A stretch of 64,000 nucleotides of DNA from Terripilifer sp031921685 (GTDB lineage Bacteria > Pseudomonadota > Alphaproteobacteria > Rhizobiales > Beijerinckiaceae): the NCBI RefSeq assembly GCF_031921685.1, contig NZ_JAPDHU010000002.1:1736001-1800000 (forward strand). The letters are read 5' to 3'. The notes under the pieces are model-generated. The model did no database searches, was not told where the DNA came from, and saw only the letters and a list, made by a program, of their open reading frames with translations. Shown here piece by piece: positions 1 to 7,657 of the stretch (position 1 is its first letter; each line of letters opens with the position of its first letter). The position numbers were made by a program, and so were the translations under genes.

Positions 1-653
1 CCCTCGATATGCTGGGGCCAGTTCTGATTCAGTCTTACGGCCAGACCGAGGCCCCCAATACGGTGCTGATGCTCAACCAGAGCGATCACATCAGCGGCGA
101 TGACAAGCGCCTCAGCTCGGCAGGACGTCCCTATCCGGGCGTCCAAGTCGCTTTGCTCGGCGACGACGGCCAACCGGTGGCGGCTGGCGAAGCCGGCGAG
201 ATCTGCGTGCGGGGACCGCTGGTGATGAGCGGCTATTGGCAGCAACCCGAGCAAACAGCCGAAACCCTTAAGGGCGATTGGCTGCACACCGGCGATGTCG
301 GCTACCGCGACAGCGAGGGCTATTACTTCATCGTCGACCGCAAGAAGGACATGATCATTTCCGGCGGCTTCAATGTCTATCCGCGCGAGATCGAGGACGT
401 ACTGACCCAGCACCCCGATGTCGCCGCTGCGGCCGTTTACGGCATTCCCGATCCGAAATGGGGCGAAGCGGTCACGGCCTGCGTCCGGCTGCATGCCGGC
501 GCCAAAGTCTCGACCGCCGATCTGATCGCCCTGGTGCGCCAACATAAAGGGCCGGTACATGCGCCCAAGTCCTTGGCCTTCGTCGACCAGATTCCGCTGA
601 CGCCTCTCGGCAAGCCGGACAAACGCGCCCTGAGGCAAGCGCATATGAGATAG
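1..653 (+). CDS. Acyl-CoA synthetase (AMP-dependent ligase), C-terminal part
   Basis: Only the last 216 or so codons are in the window; the gene begins upstream. ANL-superfamily enzymes activate a carboxylic acid with ATP to an acyl-adenylate and then form the CoA thioester in the cytoplasm. Visible motifs, in order, are YGQTE (adenine and carboxylate site), HTGDVGY with its ATP-binding Asp, the hinge DRKKDMIISGG followed by NVYPREIE, and near the end PLTPLGKPDK with the catalytic Lys of the A10 motif. The acid substrate cannot be read from this half. A TctC-type binding protein follows 24 bases downstream on the same strand, so the pair may handle uptake and activation of one organic acid (inference). 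Confidence 0.9.
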   Translation, partial: LDMLGPVLIQSYGQTEAPNTVLMLNQSDHISGDDKRLSSAGRPYPGVQVALLGDDGQPVAAGEAGEICVRGPLVMSGYWQQPEQTAETLKGDWLHTGDVGYRDSEGYYFIVDRKKDMIISGGFNVYPREIEDVLTQHPDVAAAAVYGIPDPKWGEAVTACVRLHAGAKVSTADLIALVRQHKGPVHAPKSLAFVDQIPLTPLGKPDKRALRQAHMR

Positions 654-677
654 AATGCATCATACAGGGAGGGAAAC

Positions 678-1670
678 ATGACATTCGATCGCCGCTTGGC
701 ATTGCGCCTGTTGCGCACCATGACGCTTGGCCTCGCATTCGCTTCGATCACCCAGGGCAACACGGCCCTGGCGCAGGATTGGCCAAGCCAGCCCATCCGT
801 ATGATCATCGGCTTCATTCCCGGCACCAGTCCCGATATCGTCGGCCGTATCGTCGCCGACAAACTCGGGCCTCGTCTCGGCCAGCGCATCGTCGTCGAAT
901 CCGTACCCGCCGGCGGCGGCACCGTCGCCAATGACATGGTCGCCAAGGCGCCGGCCAATAGCCACATGCTGCTGATGCTGACCGCTTCTCATCCCGGTAC
1001 CGTCGCCACGCGCAAATCCCTGCCCTACGATCCGGTCAAAGACTTTGCCATGGTCACCAAGGTCGTCGCTTATCCGATGGTGCTGCTGACCAAGCCGGAC
1101 TCGCCGATCACCTCTTTCGGCGATCTTGTCGCGCGTGCCAAGGCCGCACCCGACAAACTGTCCTGGGGCACCAACACCGTCGGCAGCATCCACTATCTGC
1201 TGGCGCAATTGATCAGCCACGAAGCGGGCATATCGATCGTTTCCGTCCCCTATCCAGGCAGCCCGCCATCGATCCTCGATTTGATGGGAGGCCGGATCGA
1301 CGCCATGTTCGACACGGCGACATCCTCGTTCGAACGCATTCGCTCCGGCGAAATGCGCGCGCTCGCCGTCTCCTCGCCCAAGCGCTATGGCCTGGCGCCG
1401 GAGATTCCGACCATGAGCGAGACCCTGCCTGGCGTCGAAGCCATGTCGTGGCTCGGCTTCACCATGTCTCCGGGAACTTCACGCTCGATCGTCGATCGCG
1501 TCAACCGCGAGACCCGGGCCGTCCTCGCCATGCCCGAGATCGAAGCGCAGCTCAATCGCCTGGGCGTGATGCCCGATCCTTCGACACCGGAGGAAATGCG
1601 GCTGCAGATCGAGCAGGAAATTGCTTTGTGGACCAAGACCGCCGAACAGCGACAGATCGAAAAGCGCTGA
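678..1670 (+). CDS. TctC/Bug-family periplasmic substrate-binding protein
   Basis: 330 aa, the usual length for the tripartite tricarboxylate transporter binding-protein (Bug) family. These periplasmic receptors bind small carboxylates, often citrate-like or aromatic acids. Residues 1-32 form a signal peptide with an Arg-rich start and a cleavage site near ALAQ. The mature start (WPSQPIRMIIGF, then GTSPDIVGRIVADKL) is the typical first lobe, and the PAGGGTVAND segment is the family's ligand-loop region. A GGGA-type ribosome site lies before the ATG. It sits just behind the acyl-CoA ligase. No TctA or TctB membrane subunit is visible, so it is an orphan receptor as far as this window shows. 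The ligand is unknown. Confidence 0.9.
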   Translation: MTFDRRLALRLLRTMTLGLAFASITQGNTALAQDWPSQPIRMIIGFIPGTSPDIVGRIVADKLGPRLGQRIVVESVPAGGGTVANDMVAKAPANSHMLLMLTASHPGTVATRKSLPYDPVKDFAMVTKVVAYPMVLLTKPDSPITSFGDLVARAKAAPDKLSWGTNTVGSIHYLLAQLISHEAGISIVSVPYPGSPPSILDLMGGRIDAMFDTATSSFERIRSGEMRALAVSSPKRYGLAPEIPTMSETLPGVEAMSWLGFTMSPGTSRSIVDRVNRETRAVLAMPEIEAQLNRLGVMPDPSTPEEMRLQIEQEIALWTKTAEQRQIEKR

Positions 1671-1707
1671 CGGCAAACATCTTTCAAATACTTGACAAGG
1701 CCGGTCG

Positions 1708-1812
1708 TTATTGAATCGGATAGATGTAGAGAATGGAGATAAAAGTCAGCGCAAAGCCGCCCATCACAACGACCGAGAGCCACATCAATTTCTGGTCGCT
1801 CAGATTTCTCAT
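1708..1812 (-). CDS. Small single-span membrane protein (34 aa)
   Basis: A 34-codon reading frame, below common length cut-offs. A GAGGA ribosome site lies about 8 bases before the ATG. The product starts MRNLSDQKLMW and continues as one hydrophobic stretch (about residues 11-31: SVVVMGGFALTFISI and on) ending YPIQ, so it should be a one-span inner-membrane microprotein. I do not recognise the family. It is transcribed in the direction of the EPS genes but sits between the TctC gene and the end of the EPS cluster, alone in a region with little other coding sense. Support is the ribosome site plus the clean transmembrane profile; there is no comparative evidence here. Confidence 0.5.
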   Translation of the reverse strand: MRNLSDQKLMWLSVVVMGGFALTFISILYIYPIQ

Positions 1813-2150
1813 GGCTGATCCTCATCACACTAGGACGAGCACGTGAAGCATCATCATCGCGAGATATAGAGCCAGCACTTTAACCGAAAGTGAAAATCCC
1901 GATCAGGGGCCAATCACGACGGTACTTTCGACGCTGTATATCTGCGAAAATCCCTATTTCACGCGCCAGTTGACGATGACAAGTATCGAACCGCGCACCG
2001 CGCTACTCGCGAAGTGACTCTATTTGCGCCAGAATCTTGCCTGAATGATCTCTTGGCAGGGCGACCTTACATGAACATTACATGACGCCTGGAGCAGCCG
2101 TGACTTTAGTCACATCCGACACATAAAGTGCGATTGATCCACACAGAAAA
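1813..2150. other. Gene-poor junction between the TctC region and the EPS cluster
   Basis: This stretch of about 340 bases is richer in A and T than its surroundings and holds no intact gene. It contains a possible gene remnant on the minus strand (2003-2077, separate entry), a short hairpin CACTTT-AACCG-AAAGTG at 1878-1894, and an inverted repeat GTGACT-TT-AGTCAC near 2100. No promoter could be assigned with confidence. Confidence 0.5.
2003..2077 (-). pseudogene. Possible remnant of an acyl-CoA ligase C-terminus
   Basis: On the minus strand a frame bounded by two stops reads CKVALPRDHSGKILAQIESL and ends two codons later. LPRDHSGKIL matches the A10 motif of acyl-CoA ligases (LPRxxSGKIL, with the catalytic Lys), which normally lies a few residues before the C-terminus, as here. 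No upstream part of such a gene is seen in any frame, so this would be a stub left by a deletion. The match is short and could be chance. Confidence 0.35.
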
Positions 2151-3836
2151 TCAAACCTCTTCGACAGGGGCGGATATGGCAATCTCCTGCCCTTCAAGCG
2201 CTGCTTGGAGTTGTCGAGAGAATGCATCGCCCTCTTCGATCATTGATCTTGAAGCTTCGGCGATGGGGTCCCGGCCCTCCATGCCCTCTGGAATAAAAAT
2301 CACACGACCAGGATCGATGGACAAAGAGTGGCATTCTTGATCGCGGACAACAGACGGACTATGCGCCAAAATGCATTTTGCTTCACGAGCAAGGAGACAA
2401 GCATTGAGCACGGCTTGGTGTTCAAAATCTCGCGCCGGAAGAATGCCCAGATAGGACCGGAGGGACTCGTGCGCCAACGCAACGATAGAAAAACCCTCGT
2501 CACGCAACACCGGGCCTTCCCATCCCCATAGCGGCACGAAAACAGCGGCAACAGATTTGCGCGTTGACAACTCCCGCACGGCGGCCGCCAAGCCTAATAC
2601 GCGATTTCGAATGAAATTCGGAATCTCCGCGCCATGGGAAGACGAAAGAGACGCCTCTGAAGGCGGAGCAATGCGATGCATCCAAACACCGCCTTCGAAA
2701 TCAACCGTGGAGCTTTCACCGGCACTGACAAAAACATGCGTTTCGTGTCCCAGCTTCGACAGCGCCGACGCGACCTCCATGGATTTTCGATCTGCCCGCC
2801 CATTTTCCGCGGCGGCAGACACGAAGCAAAACACGCGGCGGGCGCCAGCGGGCTCGAAAGTCTTGAAAGGTAAGAACGGCATCTGAAGCTTTTCGAACTC
2901 GGCCTTCGATCGCAATTTTCGATGCCCGGCCAACCCGGCTGACAAGCCATCGCGCCAAGCTCGCTCGATATGCTCGTTGAAACGATTACGCTCGGATTCA
3001 TCGACCAGCCCTGCCGAAATCGCCCAATCGATCTGACCGCTAAATTGCCGAATGAATGAAAGAGTGTCTTCGAAAACGACCGAGAGCGGATAATGGCCCC
3101 GGTTGTTGACCAAGGAGAAGTAAATCTTGCTCTTGATGATCGGATACCAGTCTCTGATGATCCGCGCTTCATCTCTGATATGGCTCGGCCGAAATTTGTG
3201 ATGGACACAAGCTCCGTCCAGTTGCGCGACATGCCCCCCATGATCGACGAGACGACAGCATAGATCGGTTTCATCGAGATAGTATTCGTAAGTTTCATCG
3301 AACCCACCAATCTCGATGACCGGCGCGCGACGAGCGGAGCTGTTGGCCCCGAGAAGAGACGGGAAGCTGGCACTGAGCGGAAAGTTGAATTCAGGTGCAG
3401 CGCCTTGCCATGCAACATTGGCCCGGCCAAGACGATCGATCGTGCCAAAGCGCCATTGGTAACTGACGCCATCTGGATTGTAGGCAAATCCGCCGGCGGC
3501 GGTCACATGGTCTTCCTGATAGGCTTCGTTGAGCCGCATCAGCCAATCGCTTTCGGGAATGGCATCATCATCGAGGAAGGCCACGATCTCACCGGCTGCG
3601 AGCCCTATGCCCAGATTGCGGGAGATTGAGATATTGCGAACCGGACACGACAAGATTTTTATCTTGTCACGCCACATCTCCAAAAGCTCCAAGGTGCCAT
3701 CGCGCGTGGGTCCTACGACCACGCAAACCTCGAAATTAGGGTAATCGAGATGCCGTAGGCTCTCCAAAGTCTGCGCAAGGCTCTCTCTGCGACCATCGGT
3801 GGAGATCACGACGGAGAACGATCGATGACGGGACAC
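2151..3836 (-). CDS. GT2 glycosyltransferase fused to an incomplete GT-B (GT4-like) domain
   Basis: 561 aa with a GTG start 7 bases after the preceding gene. Residues 8-230 are a GT-A family 2 domain: SVVIST at the start, the metal and nucleotide-sugar motif DDD at 89-91, and DETDLCCRL near 188-196 in the place of the acceptor-side acidic motif. From about residue 333 a second fold starts like the N-terminal half of a GT4 enzyme (VFCFVSAAAENG, then VASALSKLGHETHVFVSAG), but the protein ends at 561 without the C-terminal half that carries the EX7E sugar-nucleotide motif. The GT2 half should be active. The second half is either a truncated enzyme or a binding module. It is the last gene of the minus-strand EPS run on this side. 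Confidence 0.8.
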   Translation of the reverse strand: MSRHRSFSVVISTDGRRESLAQTLESLRHLDYPNFEVCVVVGPTRDGTLELLEMWRDKIKILSCPVRNISISRNLGIGLAAGEIVAFLDDDAIPESDWLMRLNEAYQEDHVTAAGGFAYNPDGVSYQWRFGTIDRLGRANVAWQGAAPEFNFPLSASFPSLLGANSSARRAPVIEIGGFDETYEYYLDETDLCCRLVDHGGHVAQLDGACVHHKFRPSHIRDEARIIRDWYPIIKSKIYFSLVNNRGHYPLSVVFEDTLSFIRQFSGQIDWAISAGLVDESERNRFNEHIERAWRDGLSAGLAGHRKLRSKAEFEKLQMPFLPFKTFEPAGARRVFCFVSAAAENGRADRKSMEVASALSKLGHETHVFVSAGESSTVDFEGGVWMHRIAPPSEASLSSSHGAEIPNFIRNRVLGLAAAVRELSTRKSVAAVFVPLWGWEGPVLRDEGFSIVALAHESLRSYLGILPARDFEHQAVLNACLLAREAKCILAHSPSVVRDQECHSLSIDPGRVIFIPEGMEGRDPIAEASRSMIEEGDAFSRQLQAALEGQEIAISAPVEEV

Positions 3837-3843
3837 GGAGCGC

Positions 3844-4239
3844 TTATCTCTCGTTCGAAGGTTGAGCGGAGCGCGGGCGTTCCGAAACCGTTTCGGCGAT
3901 CGCAGCCGGCTTTGCCAGTTTCACGACTGAGCCACCGTCCAACCGCAGCAATTGTTCAGCCAAGGCAGGCACCGTCGCAGCAGCATTGAGCAATTGCGGC
4001 ATAGGTGCTTGAAGCGCACTGATTTCGCTCTTGAGGTTTTGAATGACCGCTTCGGCTTCCGCAGCAAGCGCCTGAGATTGCGCGACCTGTTCGCGTAATG
4101 CGCGGACTTCATCCTTGAGAAGAGTGATCTCGGCATTGAACCCAGCCGCAAGATGATTCACTCTTGTCGAGATGTGCGCCTGCGCGACCAAAAGATCGGC
4201 ACGGTGCTGCCCGCCCAAAAAACGCTGAAAGAAATTCAT
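3844..4239 (-). CDS. Coiled-coil protein of unknown function
   Basis: 131 aa, not recognised. Residues 35-80 follow a heptad pattern typical of a coiled coil (EITLLKDEVRALREQVAQ, then EAEAVIQNLKSEISALQ). The C-terminus is Ser/Arg/Pro-rich and likely disordered. There is no signal peptide or membrane span, so it should be cytoplasmic. It lies directly before the GT2/GT4 gene (7-base gap, same strand), so the two are almost certainly co-transcribed. Small coiled-coil proteins next to glycosyltransferases can act as scaffolds or length sensors, but that is only a guess. No clear ribosome site is seen before the ATG. Confidence 0.65.
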   Translation of the reverse strand: MNFFQRFLGGQHRADLLVAQAHISTRVNHLAAGFNAEITLLKDEVRALREQVAQSQALAAEAEAVIQNLKSEISALQAPMPQLLNAAATVPALAEQLLRLDGGSVVKLAKPAAIAETVSERPRSAQPSNER

Positions 4240-4376
4240 GGGACGCGAATGCCCTTGTGCCCAGCTAAAGAGCGTAGAACCGTAATCGTTGATACGCCTG
4301 ATGGAAAAAGCCTAAATTCTTCGGATCGATTCTACACGCCCGATTTCAGCGGGACAACGCCAGGCTCATCTCGCGC

Positions 4377-4799
4377 ATGCTTGTTCAACAGCCAATGTTT
4401 TACCACCACCAACCAGCCAGTACGTTGCCGTACGAGATCGGTGAAAACCAAGCCGACGGTTCGCGGATCGGCCTCGGACAGAATGGCTTTTTGAGTTACG
4501 GCCCCTACATCAATTTACAAGCCGGCCGCTATTTCGCGGGCTTCGAACTCGAGAAACTGGCCACATTCTGTGGCTCAGCGACTGCAAAGCTCGAGATAGC
4601 CGCTCAGCAGGGACGTATCATTCTCGCAACGCGAACCATTCGCGATCCAGATTTGATTACTGGCATTCCCGCCCTTTTAACGCTCAACCTTAAGCTGGAG
4701 CAGTCGACGTCGGGCGTCGAGGTCCGCCTCCTCTGCAACGGCCAGCCAAGTTTGAAAGTCAGCCATCTGACCATCTTCGAGCCGAGCACGGGTGGCTGA
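4377..4799 (+). CDS. Hypothetical protein in EPS cluster, possible beta-sandwich domain
   Basis: 140 aa, not assigned to a family. After a short N-terminus, residues 30-140 alternate in a beta-strand pattern (NGFLSYGPYINLQAGRYFAG, then ATAKLEIAAQQGRIIL), resembling sugar-binding-like beta-sandwich modules found beside glycosyltransferases. There is no signal peptide. It precedes the GT32-like gene by 58 bases on the same strand. Two possible ATG starts (4377 and 4395) lack a good ribosome site, so the start is uncertain. The frame has the codon use of its neighbours and no better frame overlaps it. Confidence 0.6.
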   Translation: MLVQQPMFYHHQPASTLPYEIGENQADGSRIGLGQNGFLSYGPYINLQAGRYFAGFELEKLATFCGSATAKLEIAAQQGRIILATRTIRDPDLITGIPALLTLNLKLEQSTSGVEVRLLCNGQPSLKVSHLTIFEPSTGG

Positions 4800-4857
4800 G
4801 CTCGGGCCAGGCCTCTGGCCTTAAACATCGCGCAGGATCACCGGAAAACGACACATC

Positions 4858-5790
4858 ATGACGTCCCAACAATCGCCGCAGGTGAATGGCCTTCAACGTG
4901 CCAAGCACTTTTGGCGGAACTTCAGTCGCCGGCTTCCTCGGCTGCGACCACCTGAATTCGCCACGTTCTGGAACGGGCCGCTCGACTCCCTGACCTATAG
5001 TTGCCTGGCCTCTTTTCCTTATTACGGCGCGCGCCTGCGGCTCTACACCTATGCAGCAGATATCGACGTTCCTGATGGTGTGGAGATCGCGGACGCCCGA
5101 TCGATCTGCCGGGATGAAACACTCGTCGGCCGCTATATCGCGGACGGACGTGTGTCCGATGCAAAATTTTCGAATCTGTTTCGCTATGAGATGATCCAAC
5201 AAACTGGATCATGCTGGGTCGATACGGATATCATTTGTCTGCGCAAGCCAGACTTTTCCAATGAGGCTTTTGTCTTTGGTCGCCAACTCGACCCATCCGA
5301 CGCTTCATCGATCAACAATGCCGTCCTGAAACTTCCGAAAGATCATCGCATCGTCGCCGACCTCGTCGATCGCGCCAAAGCATCGGTCGACCTCGATCAG
5401 CTCTGGGGCGTTATTGGGCCGACGTTGCTGACGGAAATGACCAAGGTCCATGGTCTCGACGCGCAGGCGCGCGATATCCCGCATTTTTATCCAATCGTCT
5501 TCGACCATTTCTGGAAGCCTCTGCTGCCGGATTATCGACGTGCCGTCGATAAAGCCACGCACGACGCGACCTTTCTGCACCTCTGGCACGAGTTCTTTCG
5601 TCGATCGAGCTACGACAAAAGCGCTTGTGCGCCGGTGGGCTCATTTTTTCATGATATGTGCCGACGCGTCGGCACGTTCGATCGGTTTAGCCACGTCTAT
5701 GAAGCAGGCGAATTGCGCACCGTTCTCAGCGGCTGGATCCGGGATGACGCCGACCGGGAAACGGATACAGGCGTTACGGATCTAAAGTAA
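4858..5790 (+). CDS. GT32-like glycosyltransferase (DXD sugar-transferase domain)
   Basis: 310 aa. The region from about residue 35 has the layout of GT32 / capsular-polysaccharide transferases: FWNGPLDSLTYSCL at the start, a Tyr-rich strand (RLYTY), then NLFRYEMIQQTGSCWVDTD with the metal-binding DTD at 122-124. This class moves a hexose from a nucleotide sugar to a growing glycan on the cytoplasmic face. The ATG at 4858 has a GGAAAA ribosome site upstream. A G6/C6 hairpin with a T-run lies at 5858-5894 after the stop. Donor and acceptor sugars cannot be read from sequence. Confidence 0.8.
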   Translation: MTSQQSPQVNGLQRAKHFWRNFSRRLPRLRPPEFATFWNGPLDSLTYSCLASFPYYGARLRLYTYAADIDVPDGVEIADARSICRDETLVGRYIADGRVSDAKFSNLFRYEMIQQTGSCWVDTDIICLRKPDFSNEAFVFGRQLDPSDASSINNAVLKLPKDHRIVADLVDRAKASVDLDQLWGVIGPTLLTEMTKVHGLDAQARDIPHFYPIVFDHFWKPLLPDYRRAVDKATHDATFLHLWHEFFRRSSYDKSACAPVGSFFHDMCRRVGTFDRFSHVYEAGELRTVLSGWIRDDADRETDTGVTDLK

Positions 5791-5857
5791 AAGCAAGTAT
5801 AGATACGACGAAAATGCCCATTCGGCACTTTCGATTACTGATCCTATTCCTCGTGAA

Positions 5858-5896
5858 GGGGGGCAGCGTCCCCGTTGTCCCCCCACACCTTTTTAT
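5858..5896 (+). terminator. Possible terminator after the GT32-like gene
   Basis: Six G at about 5858 can pair with six C at about 5879, followed shortly by a run of five T. The loop is long (about 15 bases), so it is a weak candidate. Confidence 0.3.
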
Positions 5897-5917
5897 CAAG
5901 CATTGGCAAGCAGATGC

Positions 5918-6232
5918 TCAGTTGCAACCGCAACCATGACCGCCGCCACCGCCGGACAGAAGACCCCGCGTCAGGATGCTGTTCCTAGACACATTGAGCG
6001 AGATCGGCACGGCCACGGTCGTACCATTGAGGATAGGGGAGTTGTTCAACACGCGAACACCGTTGAGCGTGTTGGACACGTTGGCCACCGACACCACCGA
6101 AGTAACGCCACCAACAACGCCGGTGACACCACCGATAACACCGGTGAGCAACCCACCACCACCTCGACCGCCGGCCAGAGCCGGAGACGCAGCGAGAAGA
6201 GCAGTGGCAGTCGCGAATGCTATAATCTTCAT
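5918..6232 (-). CDS. Secreted glycine-rich small protein
   Basis: 104 aa with a clean signal peptide (residues 1-20, cleavage after ASPALA). The mature part is Gly/Val/Asn-rich: a GGRGGGGLL start, a repetitive region with GVIGGVTGVVGGVTSVV, an Asn/Val-rich middle, and a GGGGGHGCGCN tail. A GGGAGAAA ribosome site precedes the ATG. Glycine-rich secreted proteins of this kind may be surface or matrix proteins; the repeats resemble low-complexity beta-rich segments. It lies between two plus-strand EPS genes on the opposite strand, so it has its own promoter. Function unknown; I do not recognise the family. Confidence 0.7.
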   Translation of the reverse strand: MKIIAFATATALLAASPALAGGRGGGGLLTGVIGGVTGVVGGVTSVVSVANVSNTLNGVRVLNNSPILNGTTVAVPISLNVSRNSILTRGLLSGGGGGHGCGCN

Positions 6233-6391
6233 AACATTTCTCCCACAAATTACCCCATCTCGTGAGGCGTTTTATTTTAAATACGATCTATATTTTAATT
6301 TCAAACAGAACACTCTTTAATAATAAATCATTAACCTTAAAGGACTAGTATTTCTAACGTGAACATTTGAAATAACTGGCTTGGGGAAAGC

Positions 6392-7624
6392 ATGCGTAGG
6401 CTGATAATCTTGGCCGTCATCGCTGCCGTTCCAGCACATGCCGAGGAAAAGAAAAACAGCGCCGATATCACAGCGGCGGCAACAATCGGATTGCGCGGCG
6501 GTTTCGATACGAACCCCATCGATATCCTGGATGGACAGGCGAGCCCATTCGCTGGTCAGACATTGTCCTTTGAAATGCTGCGCGCGACTTCGGATTCAAC
6601 GCTTTCGATCAAGGCGGATTCCGGAGCGAATGTTTACTCGATGACGGTTTCGCCGCCGCAGTCCGCGCACAGCATGACGGTGGAAGGGCGTGTCGCGCTC
6701 AAAGACGATTTCGGACTTCGCGGCACGATGAGCGCCAACACGGAAACAGGCTTCTCGCGCCAATCCACCAATGCGCTCGCGCGCCTGCGCGCGGACTATG
6801 ACACCAAGGATTTCCGCGCGTTCTCCAGCATCGAAACCAAGATCACGTCGCTGAACGAAAGAAACATATTCGCGCTTGGCGGCTTTTTGCCGGACCCGGA
6901 AGTGTTCGCAACATTCAGCTCTTTGACTGGCGGCGCCGTCAAAACCAAGTTCGGCGAGTTCGGGCTTTCGCTTCTGCTGTCGCATGTTCGTTACGCGCGG
7001 CTCGATTATATCGGCCTGCAGCGCAATCATAATCGCATCCAGCCGAATTTCTTCTTCAACAGTCAGCTCGGCCCCGTGAGCCTGGAAGGGTCGCTGTCCT
7101 ATTTCAATGCGCGCTTCGCTTCGACCTGGGACTTCGCCAATATCCAGAAAGTGCTCTACACCGGACGGGCCAAGCTGCCGATTGGTGATTTCTCATTCGA
7201 AGCCGTCGCCTCGCGCACCATGCTCGACACTACGTTGCCGTTCTCGGCGCTCGTGATGTCCACGGCCTACGATCTGCGCGGCACCTACAAGCTTTCGCCC
7301 ACCAGTGCGATTGGCGCCTTCGCCCGCTGGAAGCAGGATGACTATTTGGGACTGGATGCCGTCACGACCGCTTATCTCTTCGGCGTGGAGTATGGCTACC
7401 GCCTCCCGATGGATTTGGTCGGTAGCCTGACGGTCGCAGCCCGCCACACCAAATATCAGGGCCAGCCGAGTTTCTGGTCGGGCCAAGTGCAAGTCGGACT
7501 GCAACGCCGGTTCGATCTGATGGGCGCGTCGGAGAAGTCGGCTGTCGCGACAGCGGCCCCCACCCTGCCCTCCATCACCATGCCAACACTCTCCAGCAGC
7601 AGGCGCGCGCCAGACGCATCTTAA
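6392..7624 (+). CDS. Outer-membrane beta-barrel protein of the EPS cluster
   Basis: 410 aa with a signal peptide (residues 1-17, ending AHA). The rest is a long series of amphipathic strands with aromatic girdle residues, such as LSIKADSGANVYSMTVS and LYTGRAKLPIGDFSFEAVAS, typical of a large barrel. The last part (about 385-410) is a Ser/Thr/Pro-rich tail rather than a terminal Phe strand. In other EPS loci a porin-like barrel forms the outer-membrane pore together with a Wza-type protein. No Wza-type gene is seen here, so a role as the EPS exit pore is inference. It ends convergent with the Wzy gene across a small hairpin. Confidence 0.7.
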   Translation: MRRLIILAVIAAVPAHAEEKKNSADITAAATIGLRGGFDTNPIDILDGQASPFAGQTLSFEMLRATSDSTLSIKADSGANVYSMTVSPPQSAHSMTVEGRVALKDDFGLRGTMSANTETGFSRQSTNALARLRADYDTKDFRAFSSIETKITSLNERNIFALGGFLPDPEVFATFSSLTGGAVKTKFGEFGLSLLLSHVRYARLDYIGLQRNHNRIQPNFFFNSQLGPVSLEGSLSYFNARFASTWDFANIQKVLYTGRAKLPIGDFSFEAVASRTMLDTTLPFSALVMSTAYDLRGTYKLSPTSAIGAFARWKQDDYLGLDAVTTAYLFGVEYGYRLPMDLVGSLTVAARHTKYQGQPSFWSGQVQVGLQRRFDLMGASEKSAVATAAPTLPSITMPTLSSSRRAPDAS

Positions 7625-7628
7625 CCGG

Positions 7629-7646
7629 TGCGGGAGTGTTCCCGCA
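7629..7646. terminator. Hairpin between convergent barrel and Wzy genes
   Basis: TGCGGGA, loop gtgt, TCCCGCA: a perfect 7-bp stem in the 33-base gap between two convergent genes. No T-run follows on either strand, so it is a weak terminator candidate. Confidence 0.4.
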
Positions 7647-7657
7647 TCACCGTCAGC

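Noticed and set aside
5903..6265. 120-codon plus-strand frame rich in Thr, Asn and Arg
   Set aside because: It is antisense to the glycine-rich secreted protein, which has a signal peptide and ribosome site.
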